From NCBI GenBank assembly GCA_024636295.1, contig JAGXHI010000029.1:1-64000 (forward strand): a DNA stretch of 64,000 nt. Reading direction: 5' to 3'. The notes below the pieces were generated by a model that did no database searches, was not told where the DNA came from, and worked only from the letters and a program-made list of their open reading frames with translations. Both the position numbers and the translations under genes were made by a program. Below, piece by piece: positions 8,842 to 18,361 of this stretch; within the stretch, counting starts at the first letter, position 1, and the number at the start of each line of letters is the position of its first letter. The DNA is from Desulfuromonadales bacterium (lineage in GTDB: Bacteria > Desulfobacterota > Desulfuromonadia > Desulfuromonadales > JAGXHI01).

Positions 8842-11279
8842 TGTAACGGCCTACCGGTCTTTGGCTCGTTGCCAAAAGCGACTTTATAGACATCTTCATA
8901 ATCCCTCACGAAATGAACCTGAAGATCCTCCCGCAGGTAATCTGGAAGCTCCTCGAAATCATTTCGATTCTCCAAAGGAAAAATGAGGGTTTTCAAGCCG
9001 GCCCGACGGGCAGCGATCGTTTTCTCCTTGAGGCCGCCAATGGGCAGAACGCGGCCGGTCAGAGTCAGCTCTCCGGTCATGCCGAGATTGGGAATCACAG
9101 GTTTGCCCGTGATCATGGAGAGCAGGGCCGTGGTCATGGTAATTCCGGCCGAGGGTCCATCCTTGGGAGTGGCTCCAGCCGGGACATGCAAATGAACGAA
9201 GTGATTGTCGAAAAAATCACTTTTGGATCCATACTGTTCCAGGTGCGCCATGACGTAGGAATAGGCGATATCGGAGCTTTCCACCATGACCTTTCCGAGT
9301 TGCCCTGTCTGCTTGAATCCCTTGGTCTTACTGGGCATGGCCGTCGCCTCGATCTGAAGGGTCACTCCGCCCATGCTTGTCCAGGCAAGTCCCGTGACCA
9401 CGCCGGGCACATTCTCGAAAATTTCATCCGCAGTGAACAGGGGTTTGCCCAGATATTTTTCCACATCCTTTCTGCCGATTGTGACCTTGTCGCTGTTGCC
9501 CCGGGCGAATTCCATCGCCGCTTTTCGCATGATTTTCTTGATGCGGTTCTCCAGTCCCCGTACCCCCGCCTCCCGAGCATATCCCTCGGCAATCGCCTTC
9601 AGTGCATCCCGGCGGATGACGACCTTGGCTTTTTCCAGGCCGTGGTTTTTCAGCGCCTTGGGAACCAGGTAGCGCCGGGCGATTTCCACTTTTTCCTCCA
9701 GAATATAACCGGAAAGCCGGATTACTTCCATGCGGTCCAGAAGAGGCGCCGGAATGGTATCCAACTGGTTCGCGGTGGCGACAAAAAGGACATTCGACAG
9801 ATCGAAAGGCACATCCAGGTAATGATCCCGAAAGGCTGAATTCTGCTCCGGATCCAAAACCTCCAGAAGTGCGGAGGCTGGATCGCCGTGAAAGCTGGCG
9901 CCGATCTTGTCGATTTCATCCAGCATCAGGACCGGATTGGCCGTTCCGGCATTCTTCATCGCCTGAATGAACTTTCCCGGCATGGCTCCGATGTACGTAC
10001 GGCGATGCCCCTTGATTTCCGCTTCGTCCCGCATTCCTCCGAGGGAAAAACGGAAGAACTTCCGGCCCAGAGCCGATGCGACACTATGTCCGATGGAGGT
10101 CTTGCCGACTCCCGGCGGTCCCACCAGGCAGAGGATGGACCCGGAAATGTCTCCCTTCATCTTCCCCACGGCGATGAACTCCAGGATGCGGTCCTTGACA
10201 TCCTCCAGACCGAAGTGGTCCCGATCCAGAATGCGCCGGGCGCGGGTGAGATCGAAGGAGTCCCGGCTGAACTTTCCCCAGGGCAGAATGGTCAGCCAGT
10301 CGAGATAATTGCGGGTGACACCGTATTCCGGAGAATTGGGCTCCAGCATCTGCAGTTTGGAGGTCTCTTCTTCCACGGCCTTTTCGGCCTCAGGATGAAG
10401 GGTGAGGCCCTTGAGCCTTTCCTGAAACTTCTCGATTTCCGCGGTTTTTCCTTCTTTCTCCAGGCCAAGTTCCTGCTTGATCGCCTTGAGCTGCTCCTTG
10501 AGGAAGAACTCCCGCTGGCGCGCGGAAATTTTCTCCTCGATCTGTTTGGAGATTTTTGTCTGCAGCCGGGAGACCTCAAGTTCCTTCTTGAGGAGGACCA
10601 GAACCCTATCGATGCGCCTGCGCACATCGAACGTCGCCAGAATCTCCTGGAGCTCCCGCCCCTCGGAGCTCGTGAGGTTTGCCGCGAAATCAGAGAGGCG
10701 ACCCGGATCATCCATGCTGGAGCGATTCAGAAACATCTTGATTTCCTCAGAATAAAGAGGATTGATCTGAACCAGTTCCTTCAGGGCGCCGATGATGGCC
10801 ATGGAATAGGCCCTGAGTTCCGGATTGACCGACATTTCAGCGCCGAAGTGGTATTTCACCTGGGCGAAAAGCCCATCTTCGGTCTGTCGTACCTCCTTTA
10901 TGGTAAAGCGCTCAAGACAGTTGATCAGAAAGTTTGTGCTTTCCTGGTCGGACTGCATGGTGCGGACGATTTTTCCGACCACTCCCACCTTGTGCAGGTT
11001 GTCCGGGCCATCATCCCCTTCCGGGTCGGCCGCAAGCACGAGCCCAAGAGCCTGGGAGGGGGTTTTCATGGCCCGTCGGACTGCGGCGGTTTCGAGTTGG
11101 CCGTTGACCGACATGGGAATAAGAAGTCCCGGAAACGCCGGTCTAGGCCTCAAAGGTATAATCGGCAATCCCGTAGGGAGGATCTCCGTGGCCAGGACAA
11201 GTCCCTCTTCATGGCGATTTTCCTCCTGCTCTTTCTCCTCCGGGTGACCGGTGGTCTGGGCCTGCTCTTCTTCCTGCAT
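8823..11279 (-). CDS. lon: ATP-dependent protease Lon (LonA)
   Basis: Cytoplasmic AAA+ serine protease that degrades damaged and regulatory proteins; 818 residues. N-terminal substrate domain from about residue 35 (after a Glu-rich tail), coiled coil around 225-300, AAA+ module with Walker A GPPGVGKT (387-394), then the protease domain with Ser710 in DGPSAG and Lys753 in GGLKEK forming the catalytic dyad. Start ATG 11279 follows AGGAG. The stop codon lies inside a seven-base repeat array. Confidence 0.97.
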   Translation of the reverse strand: MQEEEQAQTTGHPEEKEQEENRHEEGLVLATEILPTGLPIIPLRPRPAFPGLLIPMSVNGQLETAAVRRAMKTPSQALGLVLAADPEGDDGPDNLHKVGVVGKIVRTMQSDQESTNFLINCLERFTIKEVRQTEDGLFAQVKYHFGAEMSVNPELRAYSMAIIGALKELVQINPLYSEEIKMFLNRSSMDDPGRLSDFAANLTSSEGRELQEILATFDVRRRIDRVLVLLKKELEVSRLQTKISKQIEEKISARQREFFLKEQLKAIKQELGLEKEGKTAEIEKFQERLKGLTLHPEAEKAVEEETSKLQMLEPNSPEYGVTRNYLDWLTILPWGKFSRDSFDLTRARRILDRDHFGLEDVKDRILEFIAVGKMKGDISGSILCLVGPPGVGKTSIGHSVASALGRKFFRFSLGGMRDEAEIKGHRRTYIGAMPGKFIQAMKNAGTANPVLMLDEIDKIGASFHGDPASALLEVLDPEQNSAFRDHYLDVPFDLSNVLFVATANQLDTIPAPLLDRMEVIRLSGYILEEKVEIARRYLVPKALKNHGLEKAKVVIRRDALKAIAEGYAREAGVRGLENRIKKIMRKAAMEFARGNSDKVTIGRKDVEKYLGKPLFTADEIFENVPGVVTGLAWTSMGGVTLQIEATAMPSKTKGFKQTGQLGKVMVESSDIAYSYVMAHLEQYGSKSDFFDNHFVHLHVPAGATPKDGPSAGITMTTALLSMITGKPVIPNLGMTGELTLTGRVLPIGGLKEKTIAARRAGLKTLIFPLENRNDFEELPDYLREDLQVHFVRDYEDVYKVAFGNEPKTGRPLQLKTED

Positions 11280-11321
11280 GAGGACGCTCCTGTGGAAAAA
11301 GGTTTCTGTGAAAACGTTTGA

Positions 11322-11350
11322 AACCTAATCATTGTAACAGGGATTGTCAA
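11322..11350 (-). promoter_or_regulatory. Possible promoter for lon
   Basis: On the minus strand TTGACA (11345-11350), 17-base spacer, TAGGTT (11322-11327). The -35 box is perfect but the -10 box is poor. No sigma-32-type CCCCAT box is evident. Confidence 0.4.
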
Positions 11351-11383
11351 CCTTCGCGGGGAAAGGGATACGCGGCCAGGACC

Positions 11384-12412
11384 TCAGAAGGTTCGGCGCA
11401 GGAGAAGATGAAAGGTCACGTCCGGGGCTGTTTCCACGGCAATATCTTCTATGACGGCCAGATCCAGCGTCGTTTTTTCCGAGAAATGGAGAGTTCCCCC
11501 CAGGGCGAGCTGAACGGAAGGCGATCCGAGCGGGTCCAGGTCGGTATCTTCGTAGATGGCGGTATGGGCATCCATCTGCAGCTTGAAATCGACCTGACTC
11601 CAGGGGCGAAGTCCCACTCCCATCATACCGAAGCCGGCGAAGTTCCGCTGCTGGTCCGGCAGAATATCCCCATCCGTCATGACGAGCAGTCCCGCCGATC
11701 CGAAGAGCAGAAGATCCCCCCACCCGGTTTTCCCCCGCCGCGCGGCGGCGGCGGAAAAGGCCAGATCGGTGCTGCCGCTGCCGAGAAGGTGGTCGCTGTC
11801 ACCCGTGGGGAGTTCGAGATCCACGCGAAGTGCGATATCCCAGGGAACCCGCGCTTCGCTCTGGAGGAGTTGCCAGACGGCGAACAGCCCCACATCGCCC
11901 GGGCCCTGAGCATTTTCATCCAGATTGAACTCGAAAACGCCATCGCGAAAATAGCGGAAAGCCAGACGATCGTGGGGCGACGTCTTGCGGCTCCCTTGAG
12001 GCAGACCGAAGAGGTCATGCCAGTCGATGACGAAATCATCGAGAAAGCCGCCACGGTGCATCACGTAGGGGAAACGTCCCCCGATTTCGAGACGGTCCAT
12101 CAGCCCGTAACGCAGCTCCAGAACCGTGCGGTAGGTTTCCCCGTCCAGAAGAATCGCCTCGTCGGCCGCGGGTTCCTGGAAATCCCGACTCGCCGCGTTG
12201 TGACTGGAGATGTTCATCCCCATAGAGGCTTCAAAACGACCTTGGGGCAGCACGACGGCCCGGCCGGTGGGTGGAATGCCGAATATCTGAACAAAGGGAT
12301 TCTGATTGCGGACCTGAAGGGCCGTAATATCCCGGGCTTGGGCCGGATCAGAGATGCAGAGGAGGAAAAGGCACAGGATTCCGAAGATAAAAGAGGATAT
12401 CATGGCAGTCAT
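11384..12412 (-). CDS. DUF3187 family outer-membrane protein
   Basis: 342 residues with a Sec signal peptide (hydrophobic stretch about 5-20, cleavage near AQA-RD). The remainder is predicted beta-rich with alternating aromatic/hydrophobic segments and a C-terminal Phe, typical of an outer-membrane barrel. NPFVQIFGIPP near the mature N-terminus fits the DUF3187 pattern as I recall it. It starts 55 bases after gspN on the same strand and may be co-transcribed with the secretion operon. Role unknown. Confidence 0.75.
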   Translation of the reverse strand: MTAMISSFIFGILCLFLLCISDPAQARDITALQVRNQNPFVQIFGIPPTGRAVVLPQGRFEASMGMNISSHNAASRDFQEPAADEAILLDGETYRTVLELRYGLMDRLEIGGRFPYVMHRGGFLDDFVIDWHDLFGLPQGSRKTSPHDRLAFRYFRDGVFEFNLDENAQGPGDVGLFAVWQLLQSEARVPWDIALRVDLELPTGDSDHLLGSGSTDLAFSAAAARRGKTGWGDLLLFGSAGLLVMTDGDILPDQQRNFAGFGMMGVGLRPWSQVDFKLQMDAHTAIYEDTDLDPLGSPSVQLALGGTLHFSEKTTLDLAVIEDIAVETAPDVTFHLLLRRTF

Positions 12413-12467
12413 TTCAGGTCATGAACGGCGGACCGTCCCAGTGATTATCGGGAATCGGGAGACCGGG

Positions 12468-13367
12468 TTATCGGACTGCCGGACTGGCAAGGGTGCCGGT
12501 AATCCGCAGCCTGCTTGAGCCGTCCCGGGAGGGTTTCAGGAAAAGATTGAGCATCTCTTTCAAATTGGAATCCATGTCCTGGGTGGGCCGCAGTTCAAGA
12601 TTCAGGTTGATCCTGCTTCGCTCCATCGGGTTGAATACGAGGATGCTTCCACTTCCGGAAGCCTCCAACTCCCCCCCGCTGGCGACGAATTCGTCGACTT
12701 TCAGGGAATTGCTCCTCCCGGAAGCCTTCAGTCGGACCGTGCCGAGGGAGAGAGCGGATGCCCCGGCCCCTATCGCATCGAGCCCGTTTACCTGTACCTG
12801 TTCAAAGCGCAAGTCCAGCTCTGTCTCAGTCCCGTTTCTCAGGGGAACGGCTCCTTTGAAATGCCCTTCCGCCAGTGTGCCGGCGGCCGTCATTGAGGAT
12901 CCCTTCATCAGAGGTTCGTTAAACCGGACCCCCTTGAGATACGCCTGGAGATCGCCCTTTTTGCGGGCGGTCCCTTCAACCCTTCCGCCCTGGAATTCGG
13001 CCTGGAAGGAAATCCCCGGATTGCTCCCCACAAGAGTGCCCCACGCTGGCTTCAGTACGGCGGAGGCGATCTCAAGGGAGGGGCGCCCGGGAATCCCGTC
13101 CTTCACCACCACGTCCCTGCCTTTGAAGGAAAGGGGAAATTCAAGATCCAGTTTCCCGATCTGAAGTTGGGCGGGCGTTTGTGTCCGCACTTCCCACTCG
13201 ACGCGCTCCTTGAGTGCGTCGGACGGGAAAAACAGGTACAGACTGATGGCAAAGGAGACGAACAGCAGAACCAGCGCAATGAGAGTCAGTTTCAGCCTTT
13301 CGCCCGAGAGTAGAGATGGTGCGCCTTTCTTTCCGGTTCCGAACCGGGGAAGACGGAAGAATCTCAT
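12468..13367 (-). CDS. gspN: Type II secretion system protein N
   Basis: Inner-membrane protein of 299 residues with one N-terminal TM helix (about 28-49) and a periplasmic beta-rich domain; GspN proteins are thought to assist T2SS assembly. Its position as last gene of the operon, overlapping gspM by four bases, supports the call more than any single motif. C-terminal stretch LRITGTLASP is typical of AsmA/GspN-like folds. Confidence 0.8.
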   Translation of the reverse strand: MRFFRLPRFGTGKKGAPSLLSGERLKLTLIALVLLFVSFAISLYLFFPSDALKERVEWEVRTQTPAQLQIGKLDLEFPLSFKGRDVVVKDGIPGRPSLEIASAVLKPAWGTLVGSNPGISFQAEFQGGRVEGTARKKGDLQAYLKGVRFNEPLMKGSSMTAAGTLAEGHFKGAVPLRNGTETELDLRFEQVQVNGLDAIGAGASALSLGTVRLKASGRSNSLKVDEFVASGGELEASGSGSILVFNPMERSRINLNLELRPTQDMDSNLKEMLNLFLKPSRDGSSRLRITGTLASPAVR

Positions 13368-13891
13368 GCGTTTCTCCGATAGGATGAGATGGTCAGCACC
13401 GCATCGAGAAGAGATTTGTCCTCGAAGCGTGTTTTGATTCGAAGATTTTTCATCTGGAGATTGCCCTCCGCCGATTCCAGGGAATAGAGGAATCGGACCA
13501 GCTGATCAAGCCGTATCTTCTCCAGCTTGATTTCCGCGGATTCCTCGCGAAGTTCTCCCTGAGTGGAGACCGGCTGCGGTCTCATGTAGACCAGGTTCTC
13601 TTTTGACGCCACCCGAAGGGTGACCGATTCTACAAAAGACAGAAGAGAAAAACCCTCGGAGGCGGACATCTGTTCCTCGGCCACGGCGAGGCGGCTCTGA
13701 AGCAGGAGGTACTCCTGACGAAGATCCTGTACTTTTTCCAACTGCCGTTGCCGGGAAGAAATTTTGGTATCCATAAGAGCCATGGAATTGCGATAAGGCA
13801 TGATGACCCCCATGATCAGGATCAGGGTCAGGAGGACGGCGCCTCCCCCGAGAACGAACATTCGTTCCCTGGGACTCAAACGTGAAATCAT
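13364..13891 (-). CDS. gspM: Type II secretion system protein M
   Basis: 175-residue bitopic inner-membrane protein: short cytoplasmic N-terminus (ISRLSPRERM), TM at about 11-31, coiled coil 40-80, and a periplasmic ferredoxin-like domain. GspM binds GspL in the T2SS inner-membrane platform. The gene overlaps gspL and gspN by four bases on each side, consistent with translational coupling. Confidence 0.88.
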   Translation of the reverse strand: MISRLSPRERMFVLGGGAVLLTLILIMGVIMPYRNSMALMDTKISSRQRQLEKVQDLRQEYLLLQSRLAVAEEQMSASEGFSLLSFVESVTLRVASKENLVYMRPQPVSTQGELREESAEIKLEKIRLDQLVRFLYSLESAEGNLQMKNLRIKTRFEDKSLLDAVLTISSYRRNA

Positions 13892-15291
13892 TTTTTTACC
13901 CCTTGTCCTGGGAGAGTGAGATTCAGGCGGAAATCGACCTGGCTTCCCTCCACGCTGACCTTTGCGTCGGCAATCTGCGCTTCCCGGAAGAGACTCGATC
14001 CCTCGAGGCTCTTCGCCAGTTGATTGACCGCATCAAAAGATGTGGTCTCCCCCTGCAGCCGAACCGAATCGGGAGAATAATTCAGGTCCCGGATATCCAC
14101 GGTCAGGCCCTCCGGGATGCGGCTGGAAATTTCCCTTAGAACCGAAAGGGGCGATTCCTGCATGCCTGCGGCAAAAGCCCTGCCCCTTTCCTGGAGTTCC
14201 TTGATCTTGCTTTCCATCTGCATGGGAACATCCACTACCGCCCGTGCATCGGGAAAGGTCTGCCGGTACACCCGGGCCATCTGCTGTTCGAGGGCCTCCG
14301 CGCGGGCAACTTTTTCCGCATAGCCGAACCAGGCCGAACCTGCCAGAACGGAAATGGAAAGAAGCAGAATCAGGCCGGCGGCAATCAGGTCCTTTTTCAA
14401 TGCGGCCCATTCACTCTTCAGGGCGAACCGACCCCTTCGGAAGTTGAGTTCCCCTTCGCGGTCGGGGGCGGCGGCACGCCGAGCCAGGGCTATGGCCGGA
14501 AGAAAGGCTGGAGGAATGAGTTTGCCATTCAGTTCGTACTCGGGAACGGCGGCCGGAATGCCTTGCTTCTTCAATTCTTCGAGCAGCTCGGGGGTGCAGC
14601 CGGAGCCGATCAGCACAAGCGGCAGGTCCTCCCCCGCAGCTTCGTGCTGCAGTGCCATGCTTTCCTGCCGGATGAGGCGGCCGAGGTCGCCGGAGGTTTG
14701 ACCCGGGATCGTCGGCAGGAGCCGAAAGCTGCAGACGCTACCGTCTTCGATATGTGAAATGGTAATTTCCTGCAGATTGATGCACACCAGGATGCCCCGG
14801 GTGATTCGATCCCGCAATCCAAACGCATAGGGGAAGGGCGCCAGGTCGAGGATGTTCAGGGACACCCCTGCGCTATCGAAGGCGCCGACCAGATCCTCCA
14901 GGTACCCGCTGCGCACGGCTGCGGCGGTTATCCGGTAACCCTCTCCTTCCGGGGCGGGTGCAGGCTTCTGGAAATCGGCGACATAGTCGTCCATATCCAC
15001 GGGAAGCTGGCCGGCCAGTCCGAAACTCAAGGCTGATTCAATTTTTTTTATATCGGCAAAGGGAAACTTCAGAGGACGGACGAAGCTTTCCAGAGCGGGG
15101 ATCGCGGCGGCGATCCGGTCTCCGAAACGGGAATTGCCCACGAGGTCCGGGAGGGCTTTTAACATATCCTCTTGGTTTTCAAACGGATGTTCTTCCAGTC
15201 GGACCAGGGCCGTATCCCCTTTTTTCCGGGCGAACACCGCGATGCGCAGTATCTGATCGTCAATATCGATTCCGATGAAATTTTTATCCAT
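13888..15291 (-). CDS. gspL: Type II secretion system protein L
   Basis: 467 residues. The cytoplasmic N-terminal part has the actin-like PilM fold (FIGIDIDDQILRIAV at residues 5-19), which docks the GspE ATPase. A TM helix follows at about 305-325, then a periplasmic PilN-like domain that pairs with GspM. Lies three bases downstream of gspK and overlaps gspM. Confidence 0.92.
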   Translation of the reverse strand: MDKNFIGIDIDDQILRIAVFARKKGDTALVRLEEHPFENQEDMLKALPDLVGNSRFGDRIAAAIPALESFVRPLKFPFADIKKIESALSFGLAGQLPVDMDDYVADFQKPAPAPEGEGYRITAAAVRSGYLEDLVGAFDSAGVSLNILDLAPFPYAFGLRDRITRGILVCINLQEITISHIEDGSVCSFRLLPTIPGQTSGDLGRLIRQESMALQHEAAGEDLPLVLIGSGCTPELLEELKKQGIPAAVPEYELNGKLIPPAFLPAIALARRAAAPDREGELNFRRGRFALKSEWAALKKDLIAAGLILLLSISVLAGSAWFGYAEKVARAEALEQQMARVYRQTFPDARAVVDVPMQMESKIKELQERGRAFAAGMQESPLSVLREISSRIPEGLTVDIRDLNYSPDSVRLQGETTSFDAVNQLAKSLEGSSLFREAQIADAKVSVEGSQVDFRLNLTLPGQGVKK

Positions 15292-15294
15292 TGT

Positions 15295-16218
15295 TCAGTT
15301 GACCTTGAGAAAGAGAAGTCTATTTTTGGCCTTGCTCACGACCGCCTCCACCGTACGGGCGCCGTCGTTGACCCCCGCCCAGGAAGTGATGTGGTAGATG
15401 TCACTTGTGAATCCCACATCCAGATTCCGATTGAGGGCTGTGAAGGTATCCACTCCCAGCAGATCCTTCAAATCGTCCGTTTTGCTGAATGGTTTGGTCT
15501 GACGGCTTTCGATGATTGTTTCGGCGACACCAAGATCCATGTCCTGATCCCAGGCGGCCAGTACCTCGGCCGTGGCCGTGTTGACGTTGAGTTTTTTCTG
15601 ACCATGGACCGTGACATGAGGAATGATGGGTTCCAGGATTTCGGGGGTGAAGCCCCGCACCAGGCTCAACTCTTCCATCGTATCCAGAGGTCCGTTTTTG
15701 GCCCGCCGGGACGGCGTAAGTCCCAGGTAGTAAGAGTCTTCGGCCCCCGATGGTTCGGTCCGGTCATCCACGTCGAGCCAGTCGATCAGGCTGTCAACCA
15801 ATTCTTCGGGATTTTGCAGACCCAGGTTGGAAAAAAGGCGAAGGAATCTGTCCTTTGATACGGCATCGATATTCCCCTGACTGGTAACAAGCCGGTTCAA
15901 GTCGAGCTTCCCTCCCTGGTCCTGAACCTGTATGGAAATGAAACCCTCTCCTACCGGATAGCTGCTTACACCCAGACCCCAGAGTTCCGTGGGCGCGTCG
16001 AACTCGTTGCGATCCTCTTTGAGAATCATCCGTCCGACGCGAATACCTCCCTTGGCCAGATAATAAGCACGGGTGCTGTCGCGAAAAGTCTCTGTCAGGC
16101 GCATGTCCACCAGGGTGGAAAACGCCAGTTCGGTCAGCAGTGAACTCAGCAGAGCAATGACTGCCAGCACCAGCAGCAGCACCATTCCGCGTTCATTTTT
16201 CACGCTTTGGTTTATCAT
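15295..16218 (-). CDS. gspK: Type II secretion system minor pseudopilin K
   Basis: 307 residues with start ATG 16218 overlapping the gspJ stop (ATGA). Short leader ending in Gly before MVLLLVLAVIALLSS; as usual for GspK the +5 glutamate is absent. GspK caps the pseudopilus with GspI/J. The large helical domain contains helix-hairpin-helix-like repeats (NTATAEVLAAW, DDLKDLLG). Confidence 0.93.
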   Translation of the reverse strand: MINQSVKNERGMVLLLVLAVIALLSSLLTELAFSTLVDMRLTETFRDSTRAYYLAKGGIRVGRMILKEDRNEFDAPTELWGLGVSSYPVGEGFISIQVQDQGGKLDLNRLVTSQGNIDAVSKDRFLRLFSNLGLQNPEELVDSLIDWLDVDDRTEPSGAEDSYYLGLTPSRRAKNGPLDTMEELSLVRGFTPEILEPIIPHVTVHGQKKLNVNTATAEVLAAWDQDMDLGVAETIIESRQTKPFSKTDDLKDLLGVDTFTALNRNLDVGFTSDIYHITSWAGVNDGARTVEAVVSKAKNRLLFLKVN

Positions 16219-16832
16219 TCCGATGAAAGAAACGGCACTTCGAAAGTGGTGACGAAGGGAACTTCCCGCCCATTCACCTTGGCGGCAAGCCCGACTTGCA
16301 CCATTTCGGGCAATCCCTCCAGCCACTGATCCGTCCATTGTCCGTCAGTGTAAAAGGCAAGAGTCATGGCTTCGATTCCCACGGCCAGGCGGTAATCCCT
16401 GATCTCCAGGTCCTCCTTTCCGAATAAAGGACTTTCATTTCGAATCAGCACTTTTTGCCCCGGAAACTCCGTATCGTCCCTGAGTTCGTAATGAACCAGA
16501 GAGATTCCGGTTCCGCCGCCGCCCTGGGGAGTCCACGCGGTTGTCGAGAGGGTCAGAAAAGGATTTCCATCCTCGTTGATCCCGCCGGAGAAGATGGTAT
16601 CGGGATTCTGCCGGTTGGTGTAGGCGCTGCGAATTTCCCGGCCCATGCGGTCGAAAATGACCCGTGCCTGGTGGTAGCCCTCTCCGTCCGCCTCCAGACG
16701 CTGTTTGGTGGTGCTGACTGAAGAGAAAACGCCGTAAATCGTGAAGAGCAGCAGGCTCAGGATGGTCACGGCGACCATCACTTCAATCAGAGTGAAGCCG
16801 GTCTGATCCGATTTTGCGTCTTGTTCCATCAT
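16215..16832 (-). CDS. gspJ: Type II secretion system minor pseudopilin J
   Basis: 205 residues; leader MMEQDAKSDQTG precedes the prepilin motif FTLIEVMVAV with the +5 Glu. Part of the pseudopilus tip. Start is the first of two tandem ATGs (16832/16829) overlapping the gspI stop; the frame is open upstream, but that extension lies wholly inside gspI. Confidence 0.93.
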   Translation of the reverse strand: MMEQDAKSDQTGFTLIEVMVAVTILSLLLFTIYGVFSSVSTTKQRLEADGEGYHQARVIFDRMGREIRSAYTNRQNPDTIFSGGINEDGNPFLTLSTTAWTPQGGGGTGISLVHYELRDDTEFPGQKVLIRNESPLFGKEDLEIRDYRLAVGIEAMTLAFYTDGQWTDQWLEGLPEMVQVGLAAKVNGREVPFVTTFEVPFLSSE

Positions 16833-17221
16833 TGGAAGACGAAAGAAGTCAGGTCCACCGATTCGTTCCGGGCTTCGGTTCCCCATATGACGGTTACTGT
16901 CACCATCTGGACGAAGGATATGGGTGTTTCCTGAAAAGTTATGCGCCATTGATAACCTTGAAAGGGATCCTCGAAAAAACCTTCCTCCACGACCAACTGA
17001 AGTCGCCCCCGTTCCGCCTGATTTTCGATCTCCGTCATTCGCTGCTGGGCGAGAAGGGTGCCCTGGGTAATTTTCTGGAGACGGTCATGGACGCCGATGG
17101 AGCGGTTGCCCAGCCCCAACAGACCCACCAGGGCGATCGAAACGATGGCAAGGGCGATCATCACCTCCAGGAGGGTAAACCCCCTTTTGCAGGCCAGAAA
17201 ATTATTTCCCGCGCTCACCAT
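16829..17221 (-). CDS. gspI: Type II secretion system minor pseudopilin I
   Basis: 130 residues from ATG 17221 (leader MVSAGNNFLACKRG, then FTLLEVMIAL with +5 Glu), the normal GspI size. No good SD sequence precedes this ATG; an ATG at 17365, overlapping gspH, would add 48 residues and give an unusually long leader. The product nucleates the pseudopilus tip with GspJ and GspK. Confidence 0.9.
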   Translation of the reverse strand: MVSAGNNFLACKRGFTLLEVMIALAIVSIALVGLLGLGNRSIGVHDRLQKITQGTLLAQQRMTEIENQAERGRLQLVVEEGFFEDPFQGYQWRITFQETPISFVQMVTVTVIWGTEARNESVDLTSFVFQ

Positions 17222-17339
17222 CGGCGATCGTTTCAGTGGCTGCTTGGGAGCACCATCAGGGTTGAAAAAACTCTGGTCTTCAGGCTGATCAAAGAGGCCC
17301 GCACGCAACGCCTCAGATGGTCGTTGCTTTATCAGCCTT

Positions 17340-17855
17340 CTAGAAAAATTCCCGATAGCCGTCATACATTTCCGTAGACCCGGTAAAGGGCATCAGCCGC
17401 AGGGTCAGAATGTCACCGTCTTCGTTTTTCAGGTGAATCACCGTTTCTTCCAACCAGCCCGCGGGATGTATATTGGCGATGATTTCTCCGGTGGTGAATG
17501 TACCCCTGCCCGCGACGGCGATATCCTGAAAGCGCGCTCCTCTGGCCAGTTCACGGGTTCGGCCGATGCCCGTCTCGGCGACAAGTTCACCGGTATCCTC
17601 CAGGGCCTTGGCTCCAAACGTCCTCCCCTCCAGATCGAAAACCAGGCGGTATTCCCGTCCGGTCAGAACGGATTCGTTGTAGAAATATTTGGCCGTGCCC
17701 GCGATCCGCCGCGCCGAAGCCCGCAGACCGTCCTGTCCGATTCCGGTGATCATCGGTACCGTCAGCATGGAAAAGAGGCCGATCAGCAGGATAACCAGGG
17801 AAAGCTCGATCAGTGTGAAGCCGGAGGTCCTACTCCAGATTCCAGCTTTGTACAT
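17340..17855 (-). CDS. gspH: Type II secretion system pseudopilin H
   Basis: 171 residues; prepilin motif GFTLIELSLV preceded by a short basic leader (MYKAGIWSRTS). Start ATG 17855 has GGGGA eight bases upstream and overlaps the end of gspG by 26 bases. GspH links the GspG shaft to the I-J-K tip. Confidence 0.91.
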   Translation of the reverse strand: MYKAGIWSRTSGFTLIELSLVILLIGLFSMLTVPMITGIGQDGLRASARRIAGTAKYFYNESVLTGREYRLVFDLEGRTFGAKALEDTGELVAETGIGRTRELARGARFQDIAVAGRGTFTTGEIIANIHPAGWLEETVIHLKNEDGDILTLRLMPFTGSTEMYDGYREFF

Positions 17856-18282
17856 CGGCGTTGTCCCCTTCGCCGCCCGGCTCGCCGTCAGCCCCGTAAG
17901 AGATAATGTCCACATCCCCATTAACGCCCGGAGAAAGAAAGACGTATTCGTAGCCCCAGGGGTCCAGGGGAACCTTCTTCAGGTAACCGCCCTCATGATA
18001 CCGCGTTGGGATGCGTCCGGTGTCCGGTTGGGTGACAAGGGCCTGGAGGCCCTGCTCGGTGGTGGGATAAAAGCCGTTGTCCAGCTTGTAAAGGCCTGCG
18101 GCTTCCTCCAGCCCCTTGATATCCACGGCGGCTTTGGTTCTCTTGGCCTGTTCCGGCCGTCCCATCAGTTTGGGCACCACCATGGCCGCCAGAATCCCGA
18201 TGATCACCACGACGACCATGATCTCGATCAGGGTGAAACCGCGATTGCTCTTTAATCTCTTTCCGTTATTTTTCATCTGCAT
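17830..18282 (-). CDS. gspG: Type II secretion system major pseudopilin G
   Basis: 150 residues, the major pseudopilin forming the piston-like shaft. Leader ends RG, followed by FTLIEIMVVVVIIGILAAMV with Glu at +5. C-terminal region carries the GspG calcium-site signature area (DPWGYEYVFLSPG, ISYGADGEPGGEG). It is processed by a prepilin peptidase, not encoded in this window. Confidence 0.97.
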   Translation of the reverse strand: MQMKNNGKRLKSNRGFTLIEIMVVVVIIGILAAMVVPKLMGRPEQAKRTKAAVDIKGLEEAAGLYKLDNGFYPTTEQGLQALVTQPDTGRIPTRYHEGGYLKKVPLDPWGYEYVFLSPGVNGDVDIISYGADGEPGGEGDNADVQSWNLE

Positions 18283-18299
18283 CGATCTGTCTCCATTTT

Positions 18300-18357
18300 T
18301 AACCGGTACAAGGTTCCTGGTGCAAGATTCAGCTTAAAACTCAAAACTGCTTTCAAC
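18300..18357. repeat. Degenerate heptad repeats between gspG and gspF
   Basis: GGTACAAGGTTCCT/GGTGCAAGATTCAG reads as a 14-base duplicate, followed by CTTAAAA CTCAAAA CTG. It fills most of the only sizeable gap (78 bases) between gspC-F and gspG-N. Confidence 0.55.
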
Positions 18358-18361
18358 GGCT

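Noticed and set aside
9888..11321. 477-codon open frame antisense to lon
   Set aside because: Mirror of lon codons; composition is biased as expected for the antisense of a GC-rich gene and no domain is recognised.
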